Origin: Candidatus Acidiferrum typicum
Lineage (GTDB): Bacteria; Acidobacteriota; Terriglobia; Acidiferrales; UBA7541
NCBI GenBank assembly: GCA_025463055.1
Contig: JAOAPV010000027.1
Location: forward strand, 1-64,000
DNA: 64,000 nucleotides
Reading direction: 5' to 3'
Part shown: positions 16,740 to 25,251 of the stretch, piece by piece
Layout of the letters: the number at the start of each line of letters is the position of its first letter
Numbering within the stretch: the first letter of the stretch is position 1
The notes under the pieces: generated by a model
What the model was told of the DNA's origin: nothing
What the model saw: the letters and a program-made list of their open reading frames with translations, nothing else
Database searches by the model: none
Translations under genes and position numbers: made by a program

Positions 16740-17817
16740 ATGGACATGTGCCGCCGCGCTGCTCCTCTTCACGACGTCGGCAATCGCGCAATACAAAGCC
16801 GCACTTCCTGGTTACCACTACGAATTTCCCCGCGATCATTTCAACCATCCAGACTTTCAGACCGAGTGGTGGTACTACACGGGAAATCTCAAGTCGGCGG
16901 ATGGCCATCGTTTTGGCTTTGAGCTGACATTCTTCAGGCAAGGCGTCGATCGCAACTTAAATACGACCCGTCCTTGGGACGTCCGCGATCTCTATTTCGC
17001 GCATCTAGCACTGAGCGATCTAGACGGCGGCACATTTCTTCATACAGAACGCACGAATCGCGCAGGTCCCGGCATCGCAGGTGTCAGCGACTCGGACCGT
17101 CGGGTCTGGAATGGCAATTGGCAGGTTGCGTGGCGAGGCGACGATCAAGTCTTACAAGCCATTGACGAACGATTTTCACTTCATTTCACACTGCGTTCCG
17201 CAAAACAGCCGGTGATTCACGGCGAGAACGGAGTCAGCCAAAAGGCGGAGGGATCAGGCCGCGCGTCACACTACATTTCGCTGACGCGCCTCAACACCAG
17301 TGGAGAAATCCAACTCGGGGACCGGAAATTTCAAGTGACGGGCACAGGCTGGATGGACCACGAATTCTTCACGCATCAGCTCGATCGTGACCAAATCGGG
17401 TGGGATTGGATGAGCATTCAGCTCCAAGACAACACCGAACTGATGCTCTTTCACATTCGCCGCAGCGATGGCTCAATTGACCGCTATTCTGCAGGCACGT
17501 TTGTGGACGCCCGCGGTAATACGACCCACCTGCTCAACAACGAATTTACGTTGGAGCCTATCGGGTCGACGTGGACGAGCCCGCATACACATGCCGTTTA
17601 TCCGCTGCGTTGGAAAGCCTCCATTCCAAAGCTCGGAATAGAACTCGAATGCTCGACTTTGTTGCCCGCCCAGGAACTTTCGTCTTCAAGAGGATTGCTG
17701 CCCGCGTACTGGGAAGGCGCGATTTCCTTTAGCGGGCACAAGCGCGAGGCGACCCTCGGAGGCGTCGGATATTTGGAAATGACCGGATACGATTATCCGA
17801 TTAAGGGGTTGCATTAA
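16729..17817 (+). CDS. AttH/CrtC-like lipocalin-fold secreted protein (carotenoid 1,2-hydratase-like domain)
   Basis: A 362-aa protein starting with a signal peptide (AAALLLFTTSAIAQ), then the hallmark FPRDHFNHPDFQTEWWYYTGNL near residues 33-54, GHRFGFELTFFRQG and, in the second half, GTGWMDHEFFTHQL. These motifs define the AttH/CrtC double-lipocalin family, whose one known chemical role is carotenoid hydration. No carotenoid genes are nearby. Instead it overlaps the end of an FtsX-like permease gene by 11 bp. The order ATPase-permease-AttH matches the AttEFGH-type arrangement of Agrobacterium. A periplasmic hydrophobic-ligand or lipid carrier working with the transporter is the best inference. 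Confidence 0.88.
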   Translation: MKSRWTCAAALLLFTTSAIAQYKAALPGYHYEFPRDHFNHPDFQTEWWYYTGNLKSADGHRFGFELTFFRQGVDRNLNTTRPWDVRDLYFAHLALSDLDGGTFLHTERTNRAGPGIAGVSDSDRRVWNGNWQVAWRGDDQVLQAIDERFSLHFTLRSAKQPVIHGENGVSQKAEGSGRASHYISLTRLNTSGEIQLGDRKFQVTGTGWMDHEFFTHQLDRDQIGWDWMSIQLQDNTELMLFHIRRSDGSIDRYSAGTFVDARGNTTHLLNNEFTLEPIGSTWTSPHTHAVYPLRWKASIPKLGIELECSTLLPAQELSSSRGLLPAYWEGAISFSGHKREATLGGVGYLEMTGYDYPIKGLH

Positions 17818-17826
17818 ACCATAAGT

Positions 17827-17857
17827 AAAAAGCCGGAGCGCTGAGCGCCCCGGCTCC
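17827..17857 (-). terminator. Intrinsic terminator of csbD-like gene
   Basis: On the minus strand, AGCCGGGGCGC and GCGCTCCGGCT arms form a stem with a three-base loop, followed by TTTTTACTT. It sits 23 bp after the csbD-like stop. The stem may also slow the convergent plus-strand transcript. Confidence 0.85.
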
Positions 17858-17879
17858 TAAATGAATCCAGTTTCGGTAC

Positions 17880-18125
17880 CTATCGTCCGGCGGTGCGGAT
17901 TTTATCGCGCGTACTGGTTTCTTCGGTGCCGTAGGTCTTGGAGAAGTCGTCCACTTGGCGCTCTGCCTCGTCCTTCGCAACTGCGTAGCGCTCTTGGATC
18001 TTCCCGACCAGTTGATCGCGTTTACCACCAATCACCTGAAGGTCATCGTCGGTCAGCTTGCCCCACTTCTCCTTGATCTTGCCCAACGCTTGTTTCCACT
18101 TTCCTTCGATTTGGTCCCAGTTCAT
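17880..18125 (-). CDS. CsbD family stress-response protein
   Basis: An 81-aa hydrophilic, highly charged helical protein that begins MNWDQIEGKWKQALGKIKEKWGKLTDDDL, the CsbD signature. The middle GGKRDQLVGKIQERYAVAKDEAERQVDDF is also typical. Members are induced by general stress in Bacillus and widespread in Proteobacteria. The biochemical role is unknown. A Shine-Dalgarno AGGAGG precedes the ATG at 18125 and an intrinsic terminator follows. It lies beside other stress-type genes (a NarL-like regulator, DUF1328 and SYLF). Confidence 0.93.
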   Translation of the reverse strand: MNWDQIEGKWKQALGKIKEKWGKLTDDDLQVIGGKRDQLVGKIQERYAVAKDEAERQVDDFSKTYGTEETSTRDKIRTAGR

Positions 18126-18274
18126 AGAAACCTCCTGTTAGCGCTAATCCATTCTCAGGGAAACACAAAGCGGACGAAAGAAGGAATAGGGCGGAGTATG
18201 GACGGAACCTTACGGCGGCGTCTGTGTTGGTAAACCTACGAAACAGCGGTAGTTATGCTTCGATAAGAGCGGCC

Positions 18275-18937
18275 TTAGGCTTCTATGATGTTGTTGCGAA
18301 CCGCGTAGCGCACCAGTTCGCTCACCGAGTGGCAATCAAGCCTCCGCATGATATTGGCCCGATGAGTTTCCGCGGTTTTGACACTCAAACCTAACTGCAC
18401 TGCCACTTCCTTGCTGCTCTTGCCCTCCGCAAGCAGTTGCACAATCTCTCTCTGCCGCGGAGTGAGCCGGGTCTTTGGAGACTCTGGCTGCGGCTTCTCC
18501 TTCTTCGGCGCTTGATCGAGGTAGCCATCAAGAACCATCTGCGCCACCTTAGCCGTGAAAAATGTTTTATTACTGCGCACCGCATTAACCGCCGTTACCA
18601 AGTCCCGGCTCGCATCCGTCTTTAGCACGTACCCGCGTGCACCCGCGTCAAGCACGTCTCGGATCAGAGGATCCGACTCGTGCATTGTCAGGATCAAGAT
18701 CTTCGCGCGTGCATCATTTTTGAGCATTTGGCGCGTTGCCTCCAGCCCGTTCAACGAGGGCATACCGATGTCAAGGACGGTGACATCCGGTCGCAGTTCC
18801 TTCGCCTTCTCCACCGCCTCACGCCCGTCGCTTGCCTCCCCGGCGACTTGCCACCCAGGTTGGGCTTCCAGAAGCGATCGCAAGCCCTTGCGTACGATTT
18901 CGTGATCATCAGCAACCAGCAAGCGAAGGGGTTCCAT
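18275..18937 (-). CDS. NarL/FixJ family response regulator
   Basis: A 220-aa transcription regulator. The receiver domain (residues 4-120) has acidic D10/D11, phospho-acceptor D56 in VLDIGMPSLNG and the conserved lysine in GYVLKTDA. The C-terminal LuxR-type HTH reads RLTPRQREIVQLLAEGKSSKEVAVQLGLSVKTAETH (about 157-192). A Shine-Dalgarno GGAGG sits before ATG 18937. The frame is open to 19045 but without domain content. No histidine kinase is encoded nearby, so the partner is unknown. Candidate targets are the adjacent small stress genes. Confidence 0.93.
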   Translation of the reverse strand: MEPLRLLVADDHEIVRKGLRSLLEAQPGWQVAGEASDGREAVEKAKELRPDVTVLDIGMPSLNGLEATRQMLKNDARAKILILTMHESDPLIRDVLDAGARGYVLKTDASRDLVTAVNAVRSNKTFFTAKVAQMVLDGYLDQAPKKEKPQPESPKTRLTPRQREIVQLLAEGKSSKEVAVQLGLSVKTAETHRANIMRRLDCHSVSELVRYAVRNNIIEA

Positions 18938-19391
18938 GTTTTCCTCCAAAGGCTCGTGAGAAGTGCAGTAGACCTGAGAATCCTTCCGCCAAGCACACGT
19001 CGAATGCCCAAAGCAAAGGAAGCATGATTCCGGCCAATTGCGCACCGAATCAAAGCTCCCGCCAAATGACTGTACGGCAGGACCTTACAGGAGAGCATGG
19101 TTTTAGTACTGGGCAGCAACGATCGAACCCGGCTGAAGTTTTTACATTCTGCGCGCTAGACTACGCAGTGTTCACGTGTTGCGCCTCCTGCGGTTTGCAG
19201 AGGCATCTCGCTACACGATAGCTGAGAAACCCCTAGGGTGTAGCCCGTATGGAGTACTTCTCGATTTTTCGCAACACTGAGGCAGAATCGTGGCCCGTGC
19301 GCGATAAGCCAGGGACCATCTCACAGCCCGATTCCAAAACTGGGCGCTTTTCCATACCAGACAGAACCTAACAAAGCACAGGAGGACGAGG
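18938..19391. other. Gene-free interval between response regulator and DUF1328 gene
   Basis: About 454 bp with no convincing coding frame. I see the Shine-Dalgarno sites at both ends and several short imperfect inverted repeats, but no tRNA, riboswitch core or terminator that I can name. It presumably holds divergent promoters for the regulator and for the small membrane-protein genes. Confidence 0.55.
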
Positions 19392-19556
19392 ATGTTGCGC
19401 TGGGCACTCGGGTTTTTTATCGTCGCATTAATTGCTGCCTTGCTCGGATTCACCGGCATTTCGGTTGCCGCCGCGGGAATCGCGAAGATTTTATTCTATC
19501 TCTTCTTGATTCTCTTCCTGGTCACCTTAATGGGGCACTTGCTGCGCAGGTCGTAA
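19392..19556 (+). CDS. DUF1328 family small membrane protein
   Basis: A 54-aa protein, [20 protein letters not shown] at the start, then the conserved [20 protein letters not shown] segment and a short basic tail. It should span the membrane twice. The family (UPF0391, YtjA-like) is common, stress-associated and without known function. A Shine-Dalgarno AGGAGG is placed before the ATG. A second small membrane protein follows 13 bp downstream, so they are probably one transcript. Confidence 0.9.
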   Translation: MLRWALGFFIVALIAALLGFTGISVAAAGIAKILFYLFLILFLVTLMGHLLRRS

Positions 19557-19569
19557 GCGAAACGAACAT

Positions 19570-19782
19570 ATGAGACTCATTGGCATCGTGCTCATCGTCA
19601 TTGGAATCCTGGCGCTTGCCTATCAAGGCATCACTTACACCACACATAAGAAGGTCTTGGACATCGGCCCCATCCAGGCCACTAAAGAAGAACACAACAC
19701 GATTCCGATACCACCCATCGTGGGAGTCTTGTCCTTGATCGGCGGAGTAGTCATTTTGGCATCTGGTCGTCGCGTTTCTTGA
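19570..19782 (+). CDS. Small two-helix membrane protein (70 aa)
   Basis: Two hydrophobic segments, LIGIVLIVIGILALAYQGI (residues 3-21) and PPIVGVLSLIGGVVILASG (48-66), flank a polar loop with KKVLDIGPIQATKEEHNTIPIPP. Proteins of this plan are common in Acidobacteriota and Proteobacteria beside DUF1328 genes. I know of no function. It lies 13 bp after the DUF1328 gene and 47 bp before the SYLF gene. Confidence 0.8.
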   Translation: MRLIGIVLIVIGILALAYQGITYTTHKKVLDIGPIQATKEEHNTIPIPPIVGVLSLIGGVVILASGRRVS

Positions 19783-19829
19783 GGATGCAATAGTTGTCCT
19801 GGTCATTGTCGTAAAAGGAGGCAGTTCTG

Positions 19830-20549
19830 ATGAAAATTAAGCGATTTACGGTGGTAACGGCCGGAGCGCTGGCACTGATTCTCTTCTCTTTGCCGGCGAT
19901 TTCCTCGGCAAAGGACAAGGACGAAAAGGAAGTCGACCGCATCAAAAACGCCGCAACGGTTCTAAAAGAGATCTTAGACATTCCGGATGATATTCCGCAG
20001 GACCTTCTGGACAAGGCTCGTTGCGTCATCGTGTTCCCCTCGGTCCTCAAGGCCGCCTTCATCGTTGGCGGCAGTTACGGTCGCGGCGTGATGGTTTGCC
20101 GTTCGGGCAAAGACTTCTCAGGCTCATGGGGAGCTCCCGTGATGATGGCTCTGGAAGGTGGAAGTGTGGGCCTCCAAATCGGCGGCCAAGCAACCGACTT
20201 TGTTATCTTGGTAATGAATGCGCGCGGAGCAGAAAGCATTCTTCACAACAAAGTGAAGCTAGGTGCTGACGCCTCAATTGCTGCGGGCCCGAAGGGGCGC
20301 GATGCCCAAGCTGCCACTGATGTGACGTTCCGCGCCGAAATGCTGAGCTACTCTCGTGCGCGGGGCGTATTTGCCGGTGTTTCGCTGGAAGGCTCCACGC
20401 TTCGCCCCGATGACGATGCCAACCGGCGCCTCTACGGCAAGGATGTGAACGCGGAGAAGATCATTACTGAATCCAGGGTTCAGGCACCTCCAGAGGCCCA
20501 TCAATTGCTTGAAGTCCTGCAGAAGGCCTCCCCGCATGTGAAGCAGTAA
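19830..20549 (+). CDS. SYLF/YSC84-domain lipid-binding-like exported protein
   Basis: A 239-aa protein with a signal peptide (ALALILFSLPAISSA) followed by a complete SYLF (Ysc84) domain: DLLDKARCVIVFPSVLKAAFIVGGSYGRGVMVCR, GGSVGLQIGGQATDFVILVMNARG and YSRARGVFAGVSLEGSTLRPD. Eukaryotic relatives bind phosphoinositides. Bacterial ones are periplasmic and of unclear function. A Shine-Dalgarno GGAGG lies before the ATG and a strong terminator follows the stop. It is the last gene of the small stress/envelope group. Confidence 0.92.
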   Translation: MKIKRFTVVTAGALALILFSLPAISSAKDKDEKEVDRIKNAATVLKEILDIPDDIPQDLLDKARCVIVFPSVLKAAFIVGGSYGRGVMVCRSGKDFSGSWGAPVMMALEGGSVGLQIGGQATDFVILVMNARGAESILHNKVKLGADASIAAGPKGRDAQAATDVTFRAEMLSYSRARGVFAGVSLEGSTLRPDDDANRRLYGKDVNAEKIITESRVQAPPEAHQLLEVLQKASPHVKQ

Positions 20550-20569
20550 GATATTTGGATCTCATTGGC

Positions 20570-20603
20570 AAAGGGCGGAGAGCGATCTCCGCCCTTTGTT
20601 TTT
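20570..20603 (+). terminator. Intrinsic terminator after SYLF gene
   Basis: A perfect 11-bp stem (AAGGGCGGAGA with TCTCCGCCCTT), a GCGA tetraloop and a T-rich tail, 20 bp after the stop codon. Confidence 0.93.
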
Positions 20604-20629
20604 GGCAAGCTCCAAAGCCGCTGCGTCGC

Positions 20630-22591
20630 CTAATCTGTCTGTTGTAACCCAACCTCTGCAGCCGAAGCCGGCACAGATTTCTCGACATTACCCGATAGCG
20701 TCTGCCAGCCGCGGCGTCCAAGGCTCCAATAAATTAAGTAGCCTGCTACTGCCGCGCACGCGAATAACAACAGTCCCGTGACCCATGCTTGCAGCACAAA
20801 CTCGCCGATCCCGAACATCGCGCAGTAAACCAACGTGCAACCCATCACCCAGTCAAATGTGTTCGCCGCAAAATCGCGAACCGGCGCAATTTCTGGTGCG
20901 AGCGCAGCAATGCGCTTCCACCCGTGAATTGTCGGCTGCACGCGCCGGTAAAATTTGACCAAAAGTTTATCGTCCTCCGGCTGTGTAATCAGGGTGGCCA
21001 TCAGCCACACCGCAGTGGTAGCGAGTGTAGTGATCATGGTGCTCTTCGCGAATACCACCGAGCTGTTCCCTGAAAAATGAACCCACTGCAAGGACATGGA
21101 TACGACAAACGCCGCAGTCATTGACGAAATTTCGCTCCACGCGTTAATGCGCCACCAATACCAACGCAGCAGCAACACTCCGCCAGTTCCTGCGCCCATG
21201 CCAAGCAATAGCTGCCAAGCAGACTGAATTGAGCTGATGTGCGCCGCTGTGTAACCGCTTAAAATCACCAGAAATACGATAAATAGCTTGCTAGCGAAAA
21301 CGTAATGCTTCTCGCTGCCTTTGCGCACTATAAAGCGGCGATAGAAATCATTGATGAGGTAAGACGTGCCCCAGTTGAGTTGCGTGCCAACGGTGGACAT
21401 GAATGCCGCGAGAAATGCCGCGACCATCAAGCCGCGCAATGCGGGCGGCAGGAAGTCCCGCAGCACCATCACGTAGCCCTTTTCCGGTTCAGCGGCAAAC
21501 TCTGCGCTCGGGTGCAATCCTCCAATGGGCGAGTACACGGCTACAGCGACAAGGCCGGTGATAATCCACGGCCACGAGCGCATTGCGTAATGCGCGATGT
21601 TGAACCAGAGCGTCGCGCCCAGCGAATTTTTCTCGTCCTTAGCGCTGAACATCCGCTGCGCAACGTAGCCGCCGCCGCCGGGCTCCGCGCCCGGGTACCA
21701 GCTTGCCCACCACTGCATCGCTAAATACAGTACGAAGGTGATTACCGGCAGTGTCCAGATCGCATCTGTGGTCCAGCCCAAGTGAAATGCTGGAAAGAAT
21801 GAGAGCGCCGAGCCAGTCGGCTGACCGCTCTGCCGCACCGCGTCGTTAACGTGTGAGAGCTGGATCTTCAGGAGCGTCATCCCGCCCATCTTCGCCACAG
21901 CCACCCAAGCGAGCACGATGATCATGGACATTTTTAGAATGAACTGGAACAGGTCCGTTACCAGAACGCCCCAGAGCCCACCAATGAACGTGTATATGCC
22001 CGTGAAAGGCACCAGAATCAGCACGCAAATCAGTAGCGCTGTGTGCGCCGGATCGCCCAGCGTGTAATGCATGAGCGTGTGCCCACCTAGCGCTATCTCC
22101 AACACACGGCCTTGCGCGATCGCATCGCCCAACAACACCGTCGTGATGCTGATCATTGCCTTGATTACCCAGCCGAGAATCAGGCAATTCATAAGCGCGC
22201 CTAGATACAGAGCGCGAAAGCCCCGCAGAAACGCAGCCGGCTTTCCCCCGTAGCGCAATTCCACAAACTCCACGTCGGTCAGGATTTCCGCGCGGCGCCA
22301 GTAACGCGCGAAGAAAAAAACCGTCATCATTCCCGAGAGGCACTGCGACCACCACAGCCAGTTCCCTGAAATGCCGTTCTTCGCAACCAGCCCGGTCACC
22401 AGCAACGGCGTATCCGCCGCAAATGTTGTGGCCACCATTGATGTGCCCGCCAACCACCAGGACACATTTCGCCCGGAAACGAAAAATTCCTCGGTGCTGC
22501 CCGAGGACCGCCTGCGGTAATACAAGCTGATTAGTAGGTTCAGGGCGAGGTAAATTCCGATGACTATCCAATCGGTCGCCGTTAGCGCCAT
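20630..22591 (-). CDS. Sodium:solute symporter (SSS family), probably GntR-controlled
   Basis: A 653-aa polytopic inner-membrane transporter. SSS landmarks are STEEFFVSGRNVSWWLAGTSMVATTFAADTPLLVTGLVAK (about residues 31-70), a GIYTFIGGLWGVLVTDLFQF segment near helix 6, and GLMVAAFLAAFMSTVGTQLNWGTSYLINDFY near 385. It is longer than the other symporter in the window because of additional C-terminal helices. Substrate is not visible from sequence. Divergence from a GntR/HutC regulator and nagB suggests N-acetylglucosamine or a related amino sugar. Its promoter overlaps a perfect palindrome. Confidence 0.9.
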   Translation of the reverse strand: MALTATDWIVIGIYLALNLLISLYYRRRSSGSTEEFFVSGRNVSWWLAGTSMVATTFAADTPLLVTGLVAKNGISGNWLWWSQCLSGMMTVFFFARYWRRAEILTDVEFVELRYGGKPAAFLRGFRALYLGALMNCLILGWVIKAMISITTVLLGDAIAQGRVLEIALGGHTLMHYTLGDPAHTALLICVLILVPFTGIYTFIGGLWGVLVTDLFQFILKMSMIIVLAWVAVAKMGGMTLLKIQLSHVNDAVRQSGQPTGSALSFFPAFHLGWTTDAIWTLPVITFVLYLAMQWWASWYPGAEPGGGGYVAQRMFSAKDEKNSLGATLWFNIAHYAMRSWPWIITGLVAVAVYSPIGGLHPSAEFAAEPEKGYVMVLRDFLPPALRGLMVAAFLAAFMSTVGTQLNWGTSYLINDFYRRFIVRKGSEKHYVFASKLFIVFLVILSGYTAAHISSIQSAWQLLLGMGAGTGGVLLLRWYWWRINAWSEISSMTAAFVVSMSLQWVHFSGNSSVVFAKSTMITTLATTAVWLMATLITQPEDDKLLVKFYRRVQPTIHGWKRIAALAPEIAPVRDFAANTFDWVMGCTLVYCAMFGIGEFVLQAWVTGLLLFACAAVAGYLIYWSLGRRGWQTLSGNVEKSVPASAAEVGLQQTD

Positions 22592-22629
22592 TGTTATCCT
22601 CGCTTCTCGAGGGTTTCCGTGTGTCAGAT

Positions 22630-22659
22630 AGCTATATAGCTCTATAAACGGGTTGTCAA
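22630..22659 (-). promoter_or_regulatory. Symporter promoter with overlapping palindromic operator
   Basis: On the minus strand a TTGACA -35 box (22654-22659) is followed 15-17 bp later by TATATA/TATAGC. The -10 lies within a perfect 12-bp palindrome AGCTATATAGCT (22630-22641). The site is in the divergent gap between the symporter and a GntR/HutC regulator, which is the expected position for that regulator's operator. Binding is inferred. Confidence 0.6.
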
Positions 22660-22745
22660 CAAATTGTCACGACTTAAAACGGATTAAGCGTTACACTTTA
22701 CGGCTGGCGCGGCCAGCGCTCTATAACACGCCCACCGGAGATCGA

Positions 22746-23474
22746 ATGCCGCAAAAGCAGAAAAGTCGGGATGGCATTCCGGCCTACCAGCGAATTCAGA
22801 CCGTCATTCGCAAACGTATTGAATCCGGGCAGTTGCGCACCGGCGACTCCGTCGCGTCAGAACGAGACCTCGCTAAGATTCATCAAGTCAGCTTGATGAC
22901 CGCCCGCCACGCGTTGGCAACTCTAGAACGTGAGGGCATCGTCGAACGCCGCCGCGGCATCGGCACCTTCGTGGCAAGTCCCAAAATTCACTTCAACAAG
23001 TTGATGAGCTACACCGAGCAGATGGCCAGCCGTAGTCTCACCGCGGGCTCCAAAATATTGTTCGCGAAAATTATCTACGATGAACAGGAGATCGCTGCGC
23101 GCCTCGCTCTGCCCACCAATACAGGAATTATCAAGCTGGAACGCCTTCGACACGCCTCTGACGAGCCCTTCGCCCTGGAGACTTGCTACTTCTCGTCCGC
23201 CGAATTCCCCAACCTCCTTTCCACGCCCCTCAACCGCGATTCCCTTTTCAAAATTCTGGAACGCGAATACAAAGTGGAGCTCGGCTACGCGGACGAGGAA
23301 GTTGATGCCACTGCCGCCGATGCAAGAACAGCCGAGCTGCTCTCCGTTCCGCGGGGAGAGCCGCTCATGCGCATCCGCCAGCTAATCTACTCCACCAAGG
23401 GGAAAGCGATTACTTATGTCCTGGGCTTTTATCGCTCGGATCGCCACAAGCTCCTGATCCGGCGGTTTCGATAG
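22746..23474 (+). CDS. GntR family regulator, HutC/NagR (UTRA) subfamily
   Basis: A 242-aa repressor. The winged HTH spans residues about 12-80 (YQRIQTVIRKRIESGQLRTGDSVASERDLAKIHQVSLMTARHALATLEREGIVERRRGIGTFVA) and the UTRA effector domain fills the rest, ending ITYVLGFYRSDRHKLLIRRF. HutC-type members with a nagB neighbour usually respond to glucosamine-6-phosphate or GlcNAc-6-phosphate. The start at ATG 22746 leaves about 9 residues before the HTH. A longer frame from 22653 exists but adds nothing family-like. nagB follows within a few bases to 52 bp. Confidence 0.9.
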   Translation: MPQKQKSRDGIPAYQRIQTVIRKRIESGQLRTGDSVASERDLAKIHQVSLMTARHALATLEREGIVERRRGIGTFVASPKIHFNKLMSYTEQMASRSLTAGSKILFAKIIYDEQEIAARLALPTNTGIIKLERLRHASDEPFALETCYFSSAEFPNLLSTPLNRDSLFKILEREYKVELGYADEEVDATAADARTAELLSVPRGEPLMRIRQLIYSTKGKAITYVLGFYRSDRHKLLIRRFR

Positions 23475-23526
23475 AATCATTGTGTCCAAGGCGGCGCATC
23501 CGAAATGCGCTCACAAAGACGAAAAG

Positions 23527-24318
23527 ATGCTCCTGGTCCTGAAACCAAACTCAGAAGAGCTCGGCCGCGAGGCAGCGCGCGTGGTAGCCAATGCCGTACG
23601 AAGAAATCCTGCGTTGCGCCTGGGATTAGCCACCGGAAGCACGATGGTGGGCATGTATCAAGAGCTCGCTCGTCTTCATCGCGACGAGAAATTGGATTTC
23701 TCGCGCGTCGTCACATTCAACCTGGACGAATATCTGGGCCTTCCCTCGAATCATCCACAGAGTTTTCATCACTTCATGCGGCAGAATTTTTTCGCTGACG
23801 TCAACGTAACGCCCGGCAACATCCACATCCCCGATGGCGCCATCAATGGCGATTACCAGAGGTATTGCGCCTGCTACGAAGAAACCATTCGTAATGCCGG
23901 CGGCATCGACCTGCAGGTTCTCGGCATCGGCCGCAACGGCCACGTCGGATTCAACGAGCCGACCTCCAGCCTCGGCTCGCGAACGCGCCTAAAAGTTCTC
24001 AGCCGCGAAACCATCGAAGACAATCGCAAGTTCTTTGCCGCTGAAGAAGAAATTCCGCAGTGCGCGATCACTATGGGCATTGGCACCATTCTCGAAGCGA
24101 AGCGAATTCTCCTTCTCGCCAGTGGCTCTTCCAAGTCAGCGGCTATCGCCAAAGCCATCGAAGGACCCCTTACGGCTTCGGTGACCGCGTCCGCATTACA
24201 GCTCCACAGCGATGTAACCTTCATCGTCGACCGCGAAGCTGGCGCGAAGCTCAAGCAGCAGGAGTATTACCAACGCGTGCTCGAGATGACCGCCATTCTC
24301 ACGCCCGAGCGCCTTTAG
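23527..24318 (+). CDS. nagB: Glucosamine-6-phosphate deaminase
   Basis: This enzyme converts glucosamine-6-phosphate to fructose-6-phosphate and ammonia, the last step of amino-sugar catabolism. From ATG 23527 it has 263 aa, close to the 266 of E. coli NagB. A GTG at 23482 would add 15 residues. Visible motifs are LGLATGSTMVGMYQEL (phosphate binding), VVTFNLDEYLGL with the catalytic-type Asp, and VLGIGRNGHVGFNEPTS with the His/Glu dyad. The E. coli allosteric site residues were not checked. It forms an operon with the upstream gntR gene. Confidence 0.93.
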   Translation: MLLVLKPNSEELGREAARVVANAVRRNPALRLGLATGSTMVGMYQELARLHRDEKLDFSRVVTFNLDEYLGLPSNHPQSFHHFMRQNFFADVNVTPGNIHIPDGAINGDYQRYCACYEETIRNAGGIDLQVLGIGRNGHVGFNEPTSSLGSRTRLKVLSRETIEDNRKFFAAEEEIPQCAITMGIGTILEAKRILLLASGSSKSAAIAKAIEGPLTASVTASALQLHSDVTFIVDREAGAKLKQQEYYQRVLEMTAILTPERL

Positions 24319-24405
24319 GCCGCGGTTCCCCCTTCCATTCCGCCTTGCACCTCCGGGCTGCGCTAGAATCTCTTCGCCAATCATCCTGGCCGCAGGAGCT
24401 AATTC

Positions 24406-25251
24406 ATGGCCATCCGCCTCGCTGAAAACAGCTACGGCAGTTCGCGAATTCATTTGCTACGCGTTTCCAGGCAGCAGGGCCGCCACGATGTCCGGGAGAT
24501 CGCGCTCTCCATACGTTTCGAAGGCGACTTTGAAGCCGCCCACGCGCAAGGCGACAATCGCAAAATCCTCCCCCCGGACACCATGAAAAATACTGTCTAC
24601 GCCCTGGCACGCCAGCATTCCATCGAGCCATTAGAGGATTTCGGCCTGCACTTGATCGAGCATTTTCTTACTTACAACGCTCAGGTCACCCGCGTGGTTA
24701 TCGACGCGAGCGAGAGCATTTGGACCCACCTTCCGCACGGCGGCAAGCCTCACCCTTCTGCCTTCTCGCGCTCAGGAGACCAGGAGCGCACCTCTTTTCT
24801 GAGCGGAACCCGCGAGCGAACGCACGTGCGCGCTGGCATAGAGAACCTGCTTGTTCTAAAAACGAGCAACTCCGCTTTCGAGGATTTCAAGAAAGATCCA
24901 TACACAACATTGCAGGAGGAAACTGACCGCATCCTCTCAGTCATCATCAATGCCAATTGGCTATACACCGAGGAAGACGTCGAGTTCGGCCCGCTATGGC
25001 ACGCCGTGAGGAAGACCTTGCTCGAAGCTTTTGCCGAGCACCACAGTCATTCCCTTCAACACACCCTCTACGCCATGGGCGACGCTATCCTCGGCAATTT
25101 TGAGAACATCAGCGAAATTCACCTGTCGCTCCCCAGCAAGCATTTTCATCTAGCCGACCTTGCCCCGCTAGGGATGGACAATCCCGGGACGGTCTTCCTG
25201 CCCGCGGACGAACCGCACGCGATCATTGCGGCCACGCTCAAGAAGAGCTAA
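24406..25251 (+). CDS. Urate oxidase (uricase)
   Basis: A 281-aa cofactor-free uricase that oxidises urate to 5-hydroxyisourate. The two T-fold domains carry the family patterns MKNTVYALARQHSIEPLEDFGLHLIEHFL (residues about 60-88), RTHVRAGIENLLVLKTSNSAFEDFKKDPYTTLQEETDRIL (about 138-177) and the C-terminal EIHLSLPSKHFHLADL. Length is slightly below the roughly 300 of eukaryotic uricases. It lies 87 bp after nagB on the same strand, and no other purine catabolic gene is in view. GCAGGAGC lies before the ATG. Confidence 0.92.
   Translation: MAIRLAENSYGSSRIHLLRVSRQQGRHDVREIALSIRFEGDFEAAHAQGDNRKILPPDTMKNTVYALARQHSIEPLEDFGLHLIEHFLTYNAQVTRVVIDASESIWTHLPHGGKPHPSAFSRSGDQERTSFLSGTRERTHVRAGIENLLVLKTSNSAFEDFKKDPYTTLQEETDRILSVIINANWLYTEEDVEFGPLWHAVRKTLLEAFAEHHSHSLQHTLYAMGDAILGNFENISEIHLSLPSKHFHLADLAPLGMDNPGTVFLPADEPHAIIAATLKKS

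Noticed and set aside
19119-19145. TTCGA-containing segment resembling a tRNA T-loop on the minus strand
   Set aside because: The flanking bases do not pair into a T stem and no acceptor or anticodon arm can be drawn.
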